Notes: generated from the letters alone by a model not told the origin. A DNA stretch of 64,000 nt from Bacteroidales bacterium (GCA_029218425.1 JAQXRH010000030.1:1-64000), one strand, 5' to 3'; shown: positions 9,281 to 20,577, counted from the first letter of the stretch. Program-made: numbers and translations.

Positions 9281-11749
9281 TCACGGGTCAACGTCATAAT
9301 ACACCTGCGTATTCTTTATCGATGGATTTTTAGCCATCTTCTCGTAGGTGGACATTAGCACGTAGCGCAGTTTTGCCAACGACGCCCCATTCTCCACCTT
9401 TATCATTATCTTTTGGATATACAACGATTTTATGCGGGTGACACGCGGTTGGTCGGGGCCGCTCACCCTATTGCCCAACTGCGATGCCAACATCTGGGCA
9501 TAAGCATTGGAGAAACATTGAAGCACATTTGCGTCGGCATGTTTAAGATATATGTATATGATGCGAGTAAATGGAGGATACAGATATTTCTTCCGTTCTT
9601 CTATCTCATTATTGTAGAAATCAATATAGGAGTGTTGCGACACGAAATGGAGCAACGGATGGTCGGGATTATAGGTTTGTATCACCACCTCATTGTGCTC
9701 GGCATCGCCACGCCCAGCCCTGCCCGACACCTGCTCAAGCATATTGAATGCCCGTTCCGACGCTTTGAAATCGGGGATATTAATCAATTCGTCGGCGTTC
9801 ATTACCACCACCGACGACACCGTGCGAAAATCAAGGCCTTTGGTCACCATTTGCGTTCCCACTAAGATGTCGGCCTTGTGGGAGGAGAACGCGTCAATTA
9901 TGCTTTCGTAGCCATCCTTGTTGCGGGTGGTGTCAAGATCCATGCGCAGCACTTTGCAGTCCGGGAATATGGCTTCTATCTCACCCTCTACTCGTTCCGT
10001 GCCATAGCCAACGACTTCAATCGACGGTTGTCGGCACTGAGGGCAAAGGTCGGGCATTTCATATATGGAGCCACAATAATGACACACAAGTTGGCGGGAA
10101 TGGTTATGGTAGGTCAGCGACACATCGCAGTATTTGCACTTGGGCACCCACGCGCACTGCTTGCATCTCACCATTGGCGCATAACCGCGACGGTTGCGGA
10201 ATAATATCGCTTGATGCGAAGCACCGACAGCATCGTTAATGCTTTTTATAGCATCGACCGAGAGCGGCCCATTGACCTCGCCCTTCTGCCTTGCTCGTTT
10301 CATGTCCACGATGCGTATAGGTGGCAACGGCAGTTCATTGTAGCGCGTTGAAAGGCTCACCAGCCCGAATTTTCCGTTCAAAGCCTTGTAATACGTCTCA
10401 ACTGCCGGTGTCGCGCTTCCCAGCAATGCTTTAGCGCCATGCATCGATGCCAATACCAGCGCCACATCGCGCGCATTATAACGCGGTGCCGGATCGGCCT
10501 GCTTGTAACTCGATTCATGCTCCTCGTCGACGATGACAAGGCCGAGACGCCCAAAGGGCAAGAACAACGACGACCGTGCACCGAGTATCACCCGAGGTCC
10601 CGGCTCGGCAAGCATGCTTTTCCATATATCTACACGCTCGTTGTCGGAAAATTTGGAATGATACACCACAATGCTATTGCCGAAGATGTTCTGCAGCCGG
10701 CGGGTCAGCTGCGTCGTAAGCGCTATCTCGGGCACAAGATAAAGCACCTGTTCGCCCCGTTTGAGCGCGCTATCAATAAGGTGGGCATATATTTCAGTTT
10801 TACCACTTGAAGTGACGCCATGTAGCAACACCGTCGATTTGTCGCGCCACAAGTCGGTAATTTCATCGCATGCCTTCATTTGGGCGGGCGTCAAAAGCGG
10901 CAAGCGGCCGTTTGGGGTGCCGTCAAATTTGAACCGGTTTATCTCGCGCCGTTCGATCCGCGCAAGGCCTTTCTTTATTATGGCATTAAGTATCGACGAC
11001 GTCACGCCGGCTCGGTCAAGCAATTCTTTCCGGTCTACTTCCTTCACCTTAGCATCCCTACGGCTTAGGTTGCTCATCTCCGTAAGCGTCATAAGCAGCC
11101 TTTCCTGCTTCTTTGCCGACTTGACACTATCAAATGCCTCGGCAAGCGATGCCATATCAAAGGTTGGCAACACTACAGTTTGCTTTATCGACTTATATCG
11201 CTCGATGATTTTCTCCGATATGACGAGCAATCCTCGCTCTATCATCGATGTGATAAGGGCCGCCGGATTTTTAACAGTAACCTCGCGAGCTATTGCCGAC
11301 ACGGCCATGCTTTTCTTCTCGCCCAAAAGCGATAATATGAGTGCTTCGCGGTCGTCGACTACGGCATCTATATCGGGCTCATAGTCAGGATTGATTTCCA
11401 CGAATGTCTCGCTCTCCACCTTAAGCCCCGATGGCACTGCCGCTTTGTACACATCGCCGGTGGCACACATATAATATTCCGCCACCCACTCCCATAATTT
11501 CAATTGCGGGTGGCGTACTATCGGTTCGTTGTCAAGAACTACGGCTATCTCCTTTATTTCAATGCCGTCTGGAGCATGAGTGGTCAGCGATCGTACAATG
11601 CCGGTATAATACTTTTTTCGTCCGAACGGCACTATCACACGATGGCCTATCTTGACTACGCGTTCCATCTCTGCCGGTATGGCATAGGTGAACGTCGTGT
11701 CAAGTGGCAAAGGCAATAATATTTCAGCATACCATCGCGACATCAGCAA
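9281..11749 (-). CDS. priA: Primosomal protein N' (replication restart helicase)
   Basis: VLLHGVTSSGKTEIYAHLI, DEEHE, zinc-binding CKQCAWVPKCKYCDVSLTYHNHSRQLVCHYCG, GTERVEGEIEAIFP. Confidence 0.95.
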   Translation of the reverse strand: MLMSRWYAEILLPLPLDTTFTYAIPAEMERVVKIGHRVIVPFGRKKYYTGIVRSLTTHAPDGIEIKEIAVVLDNEPIVRHPQLKLWEWVAEYYMCATGDVYKAAVPSGLKVESETFVEINPDYEPDIDAVVDDREALILSLLGEKKSMAVSAIAREVTVKNPAALITSMIERGLLVISEKIIERYKSIKQTVVLPTFDMASLAEAFDSVKSAKKQERLLMTLTEMSNLSRRDAKVKEVDRKELLDRAGVTSSILNAIIKKGLARIERREINRFKFDGTPNGRLPLLTPAQMKACDEITDLWRDKSTVLLHGVTSSGKTEIYAHLIDSALKRGEQVLYLVPEIALTTQLTRRLQNIFGNSIVVYHSKFSDNERVDIWKSMLAEPGPRVILGARSSLFLPFGRLGLVIVDEEHESSYKQADPAPRYNARDVALVLASMHGAKALLGSATPAVETYYKALNGKFGLVSLSTRYNELPLPPIRIVDMKRARQKGEVNGPLSVDAIKSINDAVGASHQAILFRNRRGYAPMVRCKQCAWVPKCKYCDVSLTYHNHSRQLVCHYCGSIYEMPDLCPQCRQPSIEVVGYGTERVEGEIEAIFPDCKVLRMDLDTTRNKDGYESIIDAFSSHKADILVGTQMVTKGLDFRTVSSVVVMNADELINIPDFKASERAFNMLEQVSGRAGRGDAEHNEVVIQTYNPDHPLLHFVSQHSYIDFYNNEIEERKKYLYPPFTRIIYIYLKHADANVLQCFSNAYAQMLASQLGNRVSGPDQPRVTRIKSLYIQKIMIKVENGASLAKLRYVLMSTYEKMAKNPSIKNTQVYYDVDP

Positions 11750-11774
11750 TACCTCACCTTAGCGACATTGTCGG

Positions 11775-12674
11775 CTATAACAATTTGATATTTATATAGC
11801 GTTTAGGATTTTTGCGGATGTCCACAAGGAGGGAGTCAATACTTTGAGAAGCCTTCGTCAGGTTGTCATACAGACCGGAGTCGTTGAGCAATGCGCCAAG
11901 CGTGGAATTACTATCCTTCAACTGCGCCGTGAGCATAGCGATATCCGAAGATATGCGGTTGATATTGTTGAGCGTAGAGTCAATCGGAGCATTGGCCATC
12001 TGCGTAGTAACCTGATTTAGGTCGGTGACTATGCCATTGACTGTGTTTACCACATCGTTGACTGCGCCCATCGTCGTCGGCAATGTATTCACCGTGGCAT
12101 TGAGGGTATTGGCTGTGGCATTGAGCGTCGACGTCAGTGACTCTATGTTTTTAAACGACTGCAGCAATGCCTCATTGCCGGTTAGGGTATTGATATTGGT
12201 GAAGATTGAATCTAATTTAGGCAGGATGTTGCTTACGCCGGGCATCAATTGCTCCGACACTTGGTCCATCATTCCCGATACTATGCCCGACGGGAGCGTA
12301 TCACCCGGCGCATAATATTCGCTATTGGTTGCCATATCTATCTTAAGCGATGCAGTGCCGAGTAAGCTGCACTCTATCATCGCCTTGGAGTTGACAGGCA
12401 CTTTAAATTTCTTATCAAGGCTCATTGACACGAGCACACATCCGGGGCGGTCATACATCAGCTCCACATTGTCCACCTGCCCCACTTTAAAGCCATTGAC
12501 CATTACCGGAGCCGAGCTCTGCAACCCCTTCACATCATTATATACGGCATAATAATAATTAGATGGGCGGAATATGCTCACCCCTTTCAGATATTCAATT
12601 CCAAAGAAGAGGATCGCTAATGCTATAAGCACGCACGCCCCAATTATCATCTCTTTTGTGAACAACTTTTTCAT
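11775..12674 (-). CDS. MlaD/MCE-family lipid transport substrate-binding protein
   Basis: N-terminal TM then FRPSNYYYAVYNDVKGLQSSAPVMVNGFKVGQVDNVEL (MCE domain) and a helical C-terminus. Confidence 0.85.
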   Translation of the reverse strand: MKKLFTKEMIIGACVLIALAILFFGIEYLKGVSIFRPSNYYYAVYNDVKGLQSSAPVMVNGFKVGQVDNVELMYDRPGCVLVSMSLDKKFKVPVNSKAMIECSLLGTASLKIDMATNSEYYAPGDTLPSGIVSGMMDQVSEQLMPGVSNILPKLDSIFTNINTLTGNEALLQSFKNIESLTSTLNATANTLNATVNTLPTTMGAVNDVVNTVNGIVTDLNQVTTQMANAPIDSTLNNINRISSDIAMLTAQLKDSNSTLGALLNDSGLYDNLTKASQSIDSLLVDIRKNPKRYINIKLL

Positions 12675-12720
12675 TTTACTCTTAGATTTTTCAGCATATT
12701 AATAATTCCCGGTTCTTATC

Positions 12721-13842
12721 TCAGTCTACACGTTTGCCATTCTCCATCTTCACCACAAATGCCTGTGGAAACTTTTTGCGCAACTTTCGCATTGCCTTTT
12801 CGGCTTCTTTACGGCTCTTATGGTGTCCTATGGTATACTTGTACATTCCACGGTCATAATACTCATCAACCGCTTCACCCTTAAACAATTTTGATTTTGA
12901 CGGCACCTTACGGTCGTTGGCAAGCACCTGTACCCTATATTCTATAGCCTGCTCAGCCTCGGGTTCATCAGCTTCGGCGATAGTCCCGGCATCGTCGGCA
13001 TCAGCAGGCTGTTCCGCCTCTTCTCTCGCCGGTTTTGCATCATGCTTAGCCACTGATGCATCATGCTTTATGACCGAGCTATTGCCGCTTACTGCCGCAT
13101 AGTAGTCATCAAAAGCTTTAGCAAGCGATTTAGCCATCTTCTCCACACCATCGGCCGATGCCATATATTTCTCCGACCTCGGATTGCATATGAAATCAAG
13201 CTCTACAAGCACCGATGGCATACTCGTCGACCATAGCACCCAGAAACCGGCTTGCTTCACGCCCTTATCATGGCGGCCAGCAATCGACGTCAAATTATCC
13301 TTGGTAAGTGTGGCAAACTCTATGCTTCGTTCCAAATGCTTACTCTGATTGAGCTCAAATGCTATATACGACTCCGGCGAATTGGGGTCAAAGCCTTGGT
13401 ATTTCTGCGAATAATCATCTTCAAGAAACATAACGGCATTCTCTCGTTTTGCCACATCGAGGTTGCGCTCCGACTTATGCAACCCGCATGTATACACCTC
13501 TGTCCCGGCTATGGTCGTACGGTTTTTATTCTTCCTCGATACTGAATTGACATGTATTGATATGAACAAATCCCCCTTGGCATTATTTGCTATCCTTGCT
13601 CGCGCATCCAATGCCACAAACACGTCTTTATCACGAGTATACACCACCTTCACGTCCTCTTTGTCATATTGCTCACAAATCAGCTCGCCAAGCTTCTTCG
13701 CCACATTAAGATTGATGGACTTCTCATTGGTGATTGCCCCTATTGCTCCATAATCCTTGCCGCCATGCCCGGGGTCGATGACCACGACAAACTGCTTGGC
13801 ATCGGCACTTAGAGCCGGCACCACAAGCAACAATAGAAGCAT
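12721..13842 (-). CDS. N-acetylmuramoyl-L-alanine amidase with C-terminal SPOR-like domain
   Basis: VVVIDPGHGGKDYGAIG ... ISIHVNS ... LVELDFICNPRSEKYM; C-term YKYTIGHHKSRKEAEKAMRKLRKKFPQAFVVKMENGKRV; start at signal-like MLLLLLVVPALSADA favoured over 13917. Confidence 0.88.
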   Translation of the reverse strand: MLLLLLVVPALSADAKQFVVVIDPGHGGKDYGAIGAITNEKSINLNVAKKLGELICEQYDKEDVKVVYTRDKDVFVALDARARIANNAKGDLFISIHVNSVSRKNKNRTTIAGTEVYTCGLHKSERNLDVAKRENAVMFLEDDYSQKYQGFDPNSPESYIAFELNQSKHLERSIEFATLTKDNLTSIAGRHDKGVKQAGFWVLWSTSMPSVLVELDFICNPRSEKYMASADGVEKMAKSLAKAFDDYYAAVSGNSSVIKHDASVAKHDAKPAREEAEQPADADDAGTIAEADEPEAEQAIEYRVQVLANDRKVPSKSKLFKGEAVDEYYDRGMYKYTIGHHKSRKEAEKAMRKLRKKFPQAFVVKMENGKRVD

Positions 13843-14071
13843 TATATATTTCAAACAATTACGTTTCAATTCTTTATTTACATGTATTACAACTGATGAC
13901 GTAGGCCCAATTAGCAAGCCATATCACATCTATATATTAATCCATTCCACCTCTTTGGTACAAAAATTATGGCAAAAATAGTAAAAATCAGACAAATTTC
14001 AGCCCTATGACTGTTTGAAATTTCGTTAAATAATATTTTTGACTAATTTTGCGAACAATTAAGCCAATTAT

Positions 14072-15073
14072 ATGAAATTTTTCCTTTCAATTTCAGCCGC
14101 GCTTTCTCTTGTCCTTATTGCCTGCTCAAGCGGCAACGACAATCCCACCCACACCCAATCGGCTCCGGCTCCATTCACTCGCATCGACAAAATTGTTGCT
14201 GACTTTGCATCCATGCCGGCTGAGCGTCAACACGCTATTACCGACTCCCTATCCCTTCCTCTCAGCGATTATATTTTCCTCATGGGAGCTTCCTCTGCCG
14301 ATATTGCCACTTTCATCGACTCGATAAGTCACACCGCAGCATTCCACATGTTTGAACCAGAGGTTGAGCGCATTTTCCACTCTACCACCGACCTTCAAAA
14401 TGCCCTTGGCACTCTTAACGCCAACCTCCGATGCATGTTCCCCGATTCTCCGAATTATTCCTATTACGGCATCATATCCCCGTATCTCCAAAAAATCATG
14501 CTCGTGGACTCTGATATATATATAGCTCTCAACCATTACCTCGGCCCCAACCACGCTGCCTACTCCTCAATGCCGGAATACACTCGCGCCACCAAAACGC
14601 CCGCTTACATCCCTTTCGATATTGCCCATGCCATTCTTTCCATCAAGTTCCCATTCTCCGGCAATAGGCCTACTGCAATCCAATATTTCATGTACCGTGG
14701 CGCTGAGCTATATGCCATCTCCTCGCTCACCAGCATCACCGACACGGCTACCCTGATGGGCTGGAGTCCACAACAACTTTCATGCGTCGAAGCTCAGGAA
14801 CATGCGATATGGCACAAAATGGCTGCCGACAACATCATTTACTCCACCGATAGAAATATAGCACTACAGCTTTGCGAACCGGCACCGGCCTCACGTCCAA
14901 TTTCCGATTCCATCCCGGGAGGCATCGGGTGCTACATCGGCTACCGCATAGTAACATCCTACATCGACAAGCATCCCGACACGCCAATCTCTTTTATCCT
15001 ATCGCCCGACTTCTACGACGACCCGGCATCGCTCATCCACTCCGGTTACTCTCCTAAGAGCGCGCTCCATTAA
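14072..15073 (+). CDS. Lipoprotein, GldB-like (gliding motility/T9SS associated)
   Basis: Lipobox LVLIACSS; GWSPQQLSCVEAQEHAIWHKMAADNIIYSTDRN and YIGYRIV resemble GldB. Confidence 0.65.
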   Translation: MKFFLSISAALSLVLIACSSGNDNPTHTQSAPAPFTRIDKIVADFASMPAERQHAITDSLSLPLSDYIFLMGASSADIATFIDSISHTAAFHMFEPEVERIFHSTTDLQNALGTLNANLRCMFPDSPNYSYYGIISPYLQKIMLVDSDIYIALNHYLGPNHAAYSSMPEYTRATKTPAYIPFDIAHAILSIKFPFSGNRPTAIQYFMYRGAELYAISSLTSITDTATLMGWSPQQLSCVEAQEHAIWHKMAADNIIYSTDRNIALQLCEPAPASRPISDSIPGGIGCYIGYRIVTSYIDKHPDTPISFILSPDFYDDPASLIHSGYSPKSALH

Positions 15074-15153
15074 TCTTTGGTTCGCATTTACGCCCATAAA
15101 ATTAAGAAATGCGCCCTAAATGTTCCACGTCTTGATTAATAGATTTTCCTTCA

Positions 15154-16107
15154 TCAGTCTTTCTTACGGCGAGGGAACAAGTTCCGCCAAAACGACCGGA
15201 CCGGTGTCACCAACGGACGGAATGGCTGCTTATCGCCTGGTATAAGTACGTTCAGCCCATGGTGATGGCATTTGACATCCATGATATCGTCAAGCATCAT
15301 CGGTTCCCCATCTATATGCGCCGGGCCCTCGTTCGACCGATATATTACTGCTGCTGGCGCTCGCAGCGTGTGTATCAACGTATTCGAGTCAATATATCCG
15401 GTGAAAAGGTCCATGCCCACCATAGCTGTATCTATCGGCGAACCCTGATGTATTATGATAATATCCAATAGCCCATCGGTAATCGATGCCTTAGGTGCTA
15501 TGTACGCATTATTGCCATACTGCGACGCATTGCAACATGCCACCACAAATGCCCTTTCCGTAAGTATCTTCCCATTGGCCGATATAGTATACGTATCTGG
15601 CTTATAATTTATATATTGCGTAAATGCGCTCTTCAGATACGTAAACAATCCGCGACGGCTCTGCTTGGCAAAATTGTGCGATACCGCAGCATCAAACCCT
15701 ACACCAAATGTGCAAAAAAACGGCAAATTATTGACTGTCCCATAATCGCATTTTGCCACAATCCCGCGCGATATCACATCCAATGCTGCATCCACATTGA
15801 CCGGTATCCCTATATGACGCGCTAACCCATTGCCCGACCCCGCAGGAATGATACCAAACTTTACCGCCGTGCCACATAGCGCTTGCGCCGTCTCATTTAT
15901 CGTGCCATCGCCGCCTGCCGCTATAACGCTATCATACCCTTTCGCTGCAGCTTCTGCTGCAAATCGCGTTGCTTCACCTCGGCACGTCGTAAATCTTACA
16001 TCTACATTGTAGCCGGCTGCCCTCATCGCCTTTTCCGCTTTGGCGTCGAGTCCATCCTTCTTAGCGGTCCCCGATATCGGGTTTATTATTAGCATCGCAT
16101 CAGCCAT
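15154..16107 (-). CDS. Diacylglycerol/lipid kinase family protein
   Basis: LIINPISGTAKKDG, VIAAGGDGTINETAQAL, FGIIPAGSGNGLARH motifs. Confidence 0.9.
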   Translation of the reverse strand: MADAMLIINPISGTAKKDGLDAKAEKAMRAAGYNVDVRFTTCRGEATRFAAEAAAKGYDSVIAAGGDGTINETAQALCGTAVKFGIIPAGSGNGLARHIGIPVNVDAALDVISRGIVAKCDYGTVNNLPFFCTFGVGFDAAVSHNFAKQSRRGLFTYLKSAFTQYINYKPDTYTISANGKILTERAFVVACCNASQYGNNAYIAPKASITDGLLDIIIIHQGSPIDTAMVGMDLFTGYIDSNTLIHTLRAPAAVIYRSNEGPAHIDGEPMMLDDIMDVKCHHHGLNVLIPGDKQPFRPLVTPVRSFWRNLFPRRKKD

Positions 16108-16195
16108 AATTTATATTTCTTTGTTTCCAATTTACAAATATATGGAAAAACCCTTAAAAAAACAATAATTTTGGCAACAATGCGTTAAATATGAT

Positions 16196-16930
16196 ATGAA
16201 GCGTTTCAAATACATATTATTTGCTCTTATCTGGATATGCTCATTTTTCCCGCGCTCCGGCAGCGTGGCCAATGCCCAGCGACTTAACGACAAGTTGCTC
16301 AATTGCCCATATGCCGACCTTCGCCAATGGCATCTGGGCTTCTCGGTAGGATTGCACACTCAGGACATCCGTTTCACACATAATGGCTTTATTACCCCCG
16401 AAGGTGAGTCCTGGTTTATGGAGCAACCTTCATTCCAGCCGGGATTCAACGTCAACGGCCTTTTTGATATGAGACTCAACGATTTTTTCAACGTTCGTTT
16501 CACCCCAGGCCTCTATTTCGGCAACCGCGACTTCCGTTTTAAGGAAGCCAACTCCGGCGAAGTGCTCCGACAAAGCCTCAAATCAGCATATCTCGTATTC
16601 CCAATCGACATAAAATTCTCCGCCTTGCGACTTCGCAACCTTCGTCCTTACGTCACCGCCGGCATCATGCCAGCTGTCGACCTGACGCGCAAAAGTGGCG
16701 AATACATCAAGCTCAAAGGTGGAGACTTTTACCTTACATGCGGTTTCGGATGCGACTTGTATCTTCCTTATTTCAAATTCATCCCCGAAGTCAAATTCTG
16801 CTTTGGACTAATGGATGTCATCGACCACAAACGACCCGACCTAACCGACGACCCCGCCACTCATAAAATCACTCAATCCATCTCCAAGGCAGTTTCTTCT
16901 ATGGTCGTATTCAGCTTCTATTTCGAATGA
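16196..16930 (+). CDS. PorT-family outer-membrane beta-barrel protein
   Basis: RLNDKLLNCPYADLRQWHLGFSVGLHTQDIRF...; terminal aromatic FYFE; directly upstream of the porP/gldKLMN cluster. Confidence 0.7.
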   Translation: MKRFKYILFALIWICSFFPRSGSVANAQRLNDKLLNCPYADLRQWHLGFSVGLHTQDIRFTHNGFITPEGESWFMEQPSFQPGFNVNGLFDMRLNDFFNVRFTPGLYFGNRDFRFKEANSGEVLRQSLKSAYLVFPIDIKFSALRLRNLRPYVTAGIMPAVDLTRKSGEYIKLKGGDFYLTCGFGCDLYLPYFKFIPEVKFCFGLMDVIDHKRPDLTDDPATHKITQSISKAVSSMVVFSFYFE

Positions 16931-17922
16931 CAAATCGCAGTTTCAACATACTATTTCGCATCAGCTTCATTTTTGCGGCGGCTTTTTTCTCCTTAAATGC
17001 CTACGCTCAAAGCGACGCGCAATTCTCCCAATATTACCAGGTCAAAAACTACTACAACCCTGCCGCCATCGGCACTTCCGACTTGCTTAACATACGCGGT
17101 GGAGCTCGCCTGCAATGGGTCGGCATCGACAATGCACCCAAATCATTTGCAGCAACTGCCGAAATGCCAATCAAATTATTCAACAAACGCATTGGCGTCG
17201 GCTTACTCATGCAACAAGAAAGCATGGGCTTGTACAACAACCTCACCCTCGGCCTGCAAGGCGGTTACAAATTAAAGCTCTTCAAAGGCGAACTCACCAT
17301 TGGCGTGCAACTCGGATTTATCAACGAAGGCTTCAAAGGCACCGAAGTAATCCTCCCTGATGGCGACGACTACCACCAAAACAACGATGAGGCCATCCCC
17401 ATGAACGACCTCAACGGCAACGCTTTCGACATCGGCGCCGGCGTTTTCTACACCCGCGGCATCTTCTGGGGCGGCATCTCTATGACTCATCTTACACAAC
17501 CGGTAATCTCTCTCAATTCCGACTCCGGCGACAACACCATGGAGAAAAACTACGAATTTCAAGTCGGCCGCACCCTTTATTTTATGGCTGGATGCAATAT
17601 TCCGATAAAAAATACGTTATTTGAAGTGATGCCATCGATGCTGGTCAAAAGCGATTTCACATTTACAACTGGCGAAATCACAGCCCGCCTGAGATACAAC
17701 AAATTTCTCTCCGCAGGCATTGGCTATCGCTACGACGATGCTGTGACCATCTCTTTAGGCGCCGAAATTAAAGGCTTTTACATCGGCTACGCCTACGATT
17801 ATGCCACATCGGCTATCGCCAAAGCTTCATCTGGCAGCCACGAGATTTTCGCAGGATACGCGCTAAAACTCGACTTCTCGGAGAAAAACAAAAACAAACA
17901 TAAGAGCATACGTATACTTTAG
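16927..17922 (+). CDS. porP: PorP/SprF family type IX secretion membrane protein
   Basis: SDAQFSQYYQVKNYYNPAAIGTSDLLNIRGGARLQWVGIDNAPKSF is the PorP/SprF N-terminal signature. Confidence 0.88.
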   Translation: MTNRSFNILFRISFIFAAAFFSLNAYAQSDAQFSQYYQVKNYYNPAAIGTSDLLNIRGGARLQWVGIDNAPKSFAATAEMPIKLFNKRIGVGLLMQQESMGLYNNLTLGLQGGYKLKLFKGELTIGVQLGFINEGFKGTEVILPDGDDYHQNNDEAIPMNDLNGNAFDIGAGVFYTRGIFWGGISMTHLTQPVISLNSDSGDNTMEKNYEFQVGRTLYFMAGCNIPIKNTLFEVMPSMLVKSDFTFTTGEITARLRYNKFLSAGIGYRYDDAVTISLGAEIKGFYIGYAYDYATSAIAKASSGSHEIFAGYALKLDFSEKNKNKHKSIRIL

Positions 17923-17925
17923 AAT

Positions 17926-19365
17926 ATGAAAAGAACATCTCTTTATCTCTTCCCCATAGCGGCAACCTTGCTTACCGCAGCTTCTTGTGCTACTGGTTCG
18001 CGCAACGCTTCTGGCGGCGAAGTCACTGGCGTCGGCGGTCTGGCTTGGGCTGAGCCTACCCCCTACGGCATGGTCCTCATCTCTCGCGGCTCAATGGAAG
18101 TAGGAACTCAAAAAGCCGATAGCGCTTGGAACATCCCAAAATCGGCCCGTGGCATATCGGTCGACGCTTTCTGGATGGACGAAACTGAAATCACCAACTC
18201 TAAGTATAAACAGTTCGTCTTCTGGGTGCGCGACTCTATTATCCGCGAACGTCTTGCCGACCCCGCTTATGGCGGAAACGAAGCTTTCAAAATCGAAGAA
18301 GATAAGGATGGCAACCCTGTCACCCCGCACCTCAATTGGAGCAAACCAATTCCCTGGCGCAATGCCAACGAAGACGAACAGCGTGCTATCGAAAGCGTTT
18401 ACCGCACAAACCCCATTACCGGTCAACGCGAGCTCGACCCCGAGCAACTCAACTACCGCTACGAGATCTACAACCACACCGAAGCCGCTAAACGCAAACA
18501 TCGGCTCGATCCTCGCCGGCGTGAATACAACACCGACCTCCCTGCTCCTACCGATGTCCCTATCATTTCTAAAGACACTGCCTACTTCGACGACGAGGGG
18601 CAGATCGTTCGCCGAACCATCACCCGCGGCCTCACCGGCGACTTCGATTTCCTAAACACCTACATTGTTAACGTATACCCCGACACCACCGCCTGGGTCA
18701 ACGACTTCGACAACGCTTACAATGAGCCTTACGTGCGTATGTACTTCTCCCACGGCGGATACAACGACTACCCCGTCGTTGGCGTCAGCTGGGAACAAGC
18801 CAATGCCTTCTGCAATTGGCGCACCGACTACCTGCGCCGGGCGCTCGGCCGCGAAGGCGTTTATATTGAACCCTACCGCCTACCCACTGAAGCCGAATGG
18901 GAATATGCCGCACGCGCCGGCGTCAACGATAACATGTACCCATGGGAAGGCGACCTCCCTCTTAGCGAAGACAAAGGATGCTTCTATGCCAACTTCAAGC
19001 CCAACGAGGGCAACTACGTCAAAGACGGTCAGCTCATCACTTCGCGCGTTGGCACTTACTCGCCCAACGACTTCGGCCTTTTCGACATGGCCGGCAACGT
19101 CAGCGAATGGACTTCTACCGCCTACACCGAAAGCGTTTCTAAACTCACAAGCGACCTTAACCCCGAATACCGCTACGACGCCGCACAAGAAGACCCCTAT
19201 AAAATGAAACGCAAAATTGTGCGCGGCGGCTCTTGGAAGGACGTTGCCCACAACATTCGTTCCGATATCCGTATGTGGGAATACCAAAACGAGCAACGCT
19301 CCTACATCGGTTTCCGTTGCGTACGTTCGCAAATCGGTTTCGCTAAAGGCAACAAACAGAAATAA
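17926..19365 (+). CDS. gldK: Type IX secretion lipoprotein GldK/PorK (FGE-sulfatase fold)
   Basis: SUMF1/FGE-like motifs (YPVVGVSWEQANAFCNWRT, RLPTEAEWEYAARAG, FDMAGNVSEWTST, VRGGSWKD) in gldKLMN order. Confidence 0.92.
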   Translation: MKRTSLYLFPIAATLLTAASCATGSRNASGGEVTGVGGLAWAEPTPYGMVLISRGSMEVGTQKADSAWNIPKSARGISVDAFWMDETEITNSKYKQFVFWVRDSIIRERLADPAYGGNEAFKIEEDKDGNPVTPHLNWSKPIPWRNANEDEQRAIESVYRTNPITGQRELDPEQLNYRYEIYNHTEAAKRKHRLDPRRREYNTDLPAPTDVPIISKDTAYFDDEGQIVRRTITRGLTGDFDFLNTYIVNVYPDTTAWVNDFDNAYNEPYVRMYFSHGGYNDYPVVGVSWEQANAFCNWRTDYLRRALGREGVYIEPYRLPTEAEWEYAARAGVNDNMYPWEGDLPLSEDKGCFYANFKPNEGNYVKDGQLITSRVGTYSPNDFGLFDMAGNVSEWTSTAYTESVSKLTSDLNPEYRYDAAQEDPYKMKRKIVRGGSWKDVAHNIRSDIRMWEYQNEQRSYIGFRCVRSQIGFAKGNKQK

Positions 19366-19449
19366 TCTGCACTCCAGCCTTCGCTATAGTTTGCTATTAT
19401 CCTTACGCAACTGACTATTACCTACACGACTTAAAACAATACATCCGAA

Positions 19450-20481
19450 ATGGGAAAAGTAAAAAGATATAAAAACCGCATCACGCGATTCCTTCAGAGC
19501 GATGGAGGCCAACGTTTCTTCAACTTCGCTTATTCGATTGGTGCCGCAATCGTTATTTGGGGTGCCCTCTTCAAAATATTACACTTGCCCGGTGGCAACT
19601 TCCTCCTATCGCTCGGTATGGGTACGGAGGTGCTCATGTTCATCCTCTCAGCTTTCGACCGCCCGCCGCGCGAATACCACTGGGAAGAAGTATTCCCCGT
19701 CTTCGACGACAACTCTTCCGACGAGCACAAAGAAGCCAACGCTGATGCCACGCCTCATATCTCAGGCGCATCAGGCTACGGCCCTACCGTCATCGTCACC
19801 GGCGGTGGAAATGCCGGCAATGCCTCCGCAAATGCCGGTGAAACTTCTTCCATCAGCGTTTCACCTCAGCAAGCCAAAGCCGCCGTTGGTATCCCTTCCG
19901 ACATCAATCTTAGCGAAGAGGACTCTCGCTCACTCTCTGAAAGCATTGCTAAAATGGCCGCAGCATCCGACCAGCTCGCACGTATGGCCGAACTTACATC
20001 CGCTACTCAGCAATACCTCGACCAGATGGCAAGCATAGCCGCCGAAATGGAACACCTGCGCTCCACCACTGCCGCACTCAACCAAGTTTCCGACGTGCTA
20101 CTCGACAGCTACCGAGCTATCACCGAAAACTCCGAAAACATCACTCGAAGCTCTTCGGGCTACGTTGAACAAATGCAAGATCTCAACCGAAACCTTACCG
20201 GGCTCAACACAATCTACGAAATTCAGCTCAAGAGCGTTTCATCTCAACTCGACTCTATCGACCGTGTCAACCGAGGCATTAAGGACATTCGCGACATGTA
20301 CGAAAAGAGCTCAAGCCAAAGCGCCCGCTATGTTGAAGAGACCGAACGTATGGCCCATTACATGCACCAGCTCAACGCCATATACGAAAAAATGCTCACG
20401 GCAATGACCGTCAACATGTACCGACAGCCTATGGGCATGGACCCCACTTCCGCGGCCGACAGCAACAACCCACAAGGTTAA
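19450..20481 (+). CDS. gldL: Type IX secretion motor protein GldL/PorL
   Basis: N-terminal TM region GAAIVIWGALFKILHLPGGNFLLSLGMGTEVLMFILSAFD. Confidence 0.93.
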   Translation: MGKVKRYKNRITRFLQSDGGQRFFNFAYSIGAAIVIWGALFKILHLPGGNFLLSLGMGTEVLMFILSAFDRPPREYHWEEVFPVFDDNSSDEHKEANADATPHISGASGYGPTVIVTGGGNAGNASANAGETSSISVSPQQAKAAVGIPSDINLSEEDSRSLSESIAKMAAASDQLARMAELTSATQQYLDQMASIAAEMEHLRSTTAALNQVSDVLLDSYRAITENSENITRSSSGYVEQMQDLNRNLTGLNTIYEIQLKSVSSQLDSIDRVNRGIKDIRDMYEKSSSQSARYVEETERMAHYMHQLNAIYEKMLTAMTVNMYRQPMGMDPTSAADSNNPQG

Positions 20482-20577
20482 TCCCCCTCGTGCCTATTCT
20501 CCATCTTATTTTAATATGATATTAAATGGCGGTCTCCTTATTTTCCCCGACCGCCAGCGAAATATAGAAATCCAACA

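Noticed and set aside
7399-9281. Calling the dnaA region as oriC
   Set aside because: No cluster of recognisable TTATCCACA-type DnaA boxes seen; origins in Bacteroidetes are not reliably next to dnaA, so only the repeat cluster is reported
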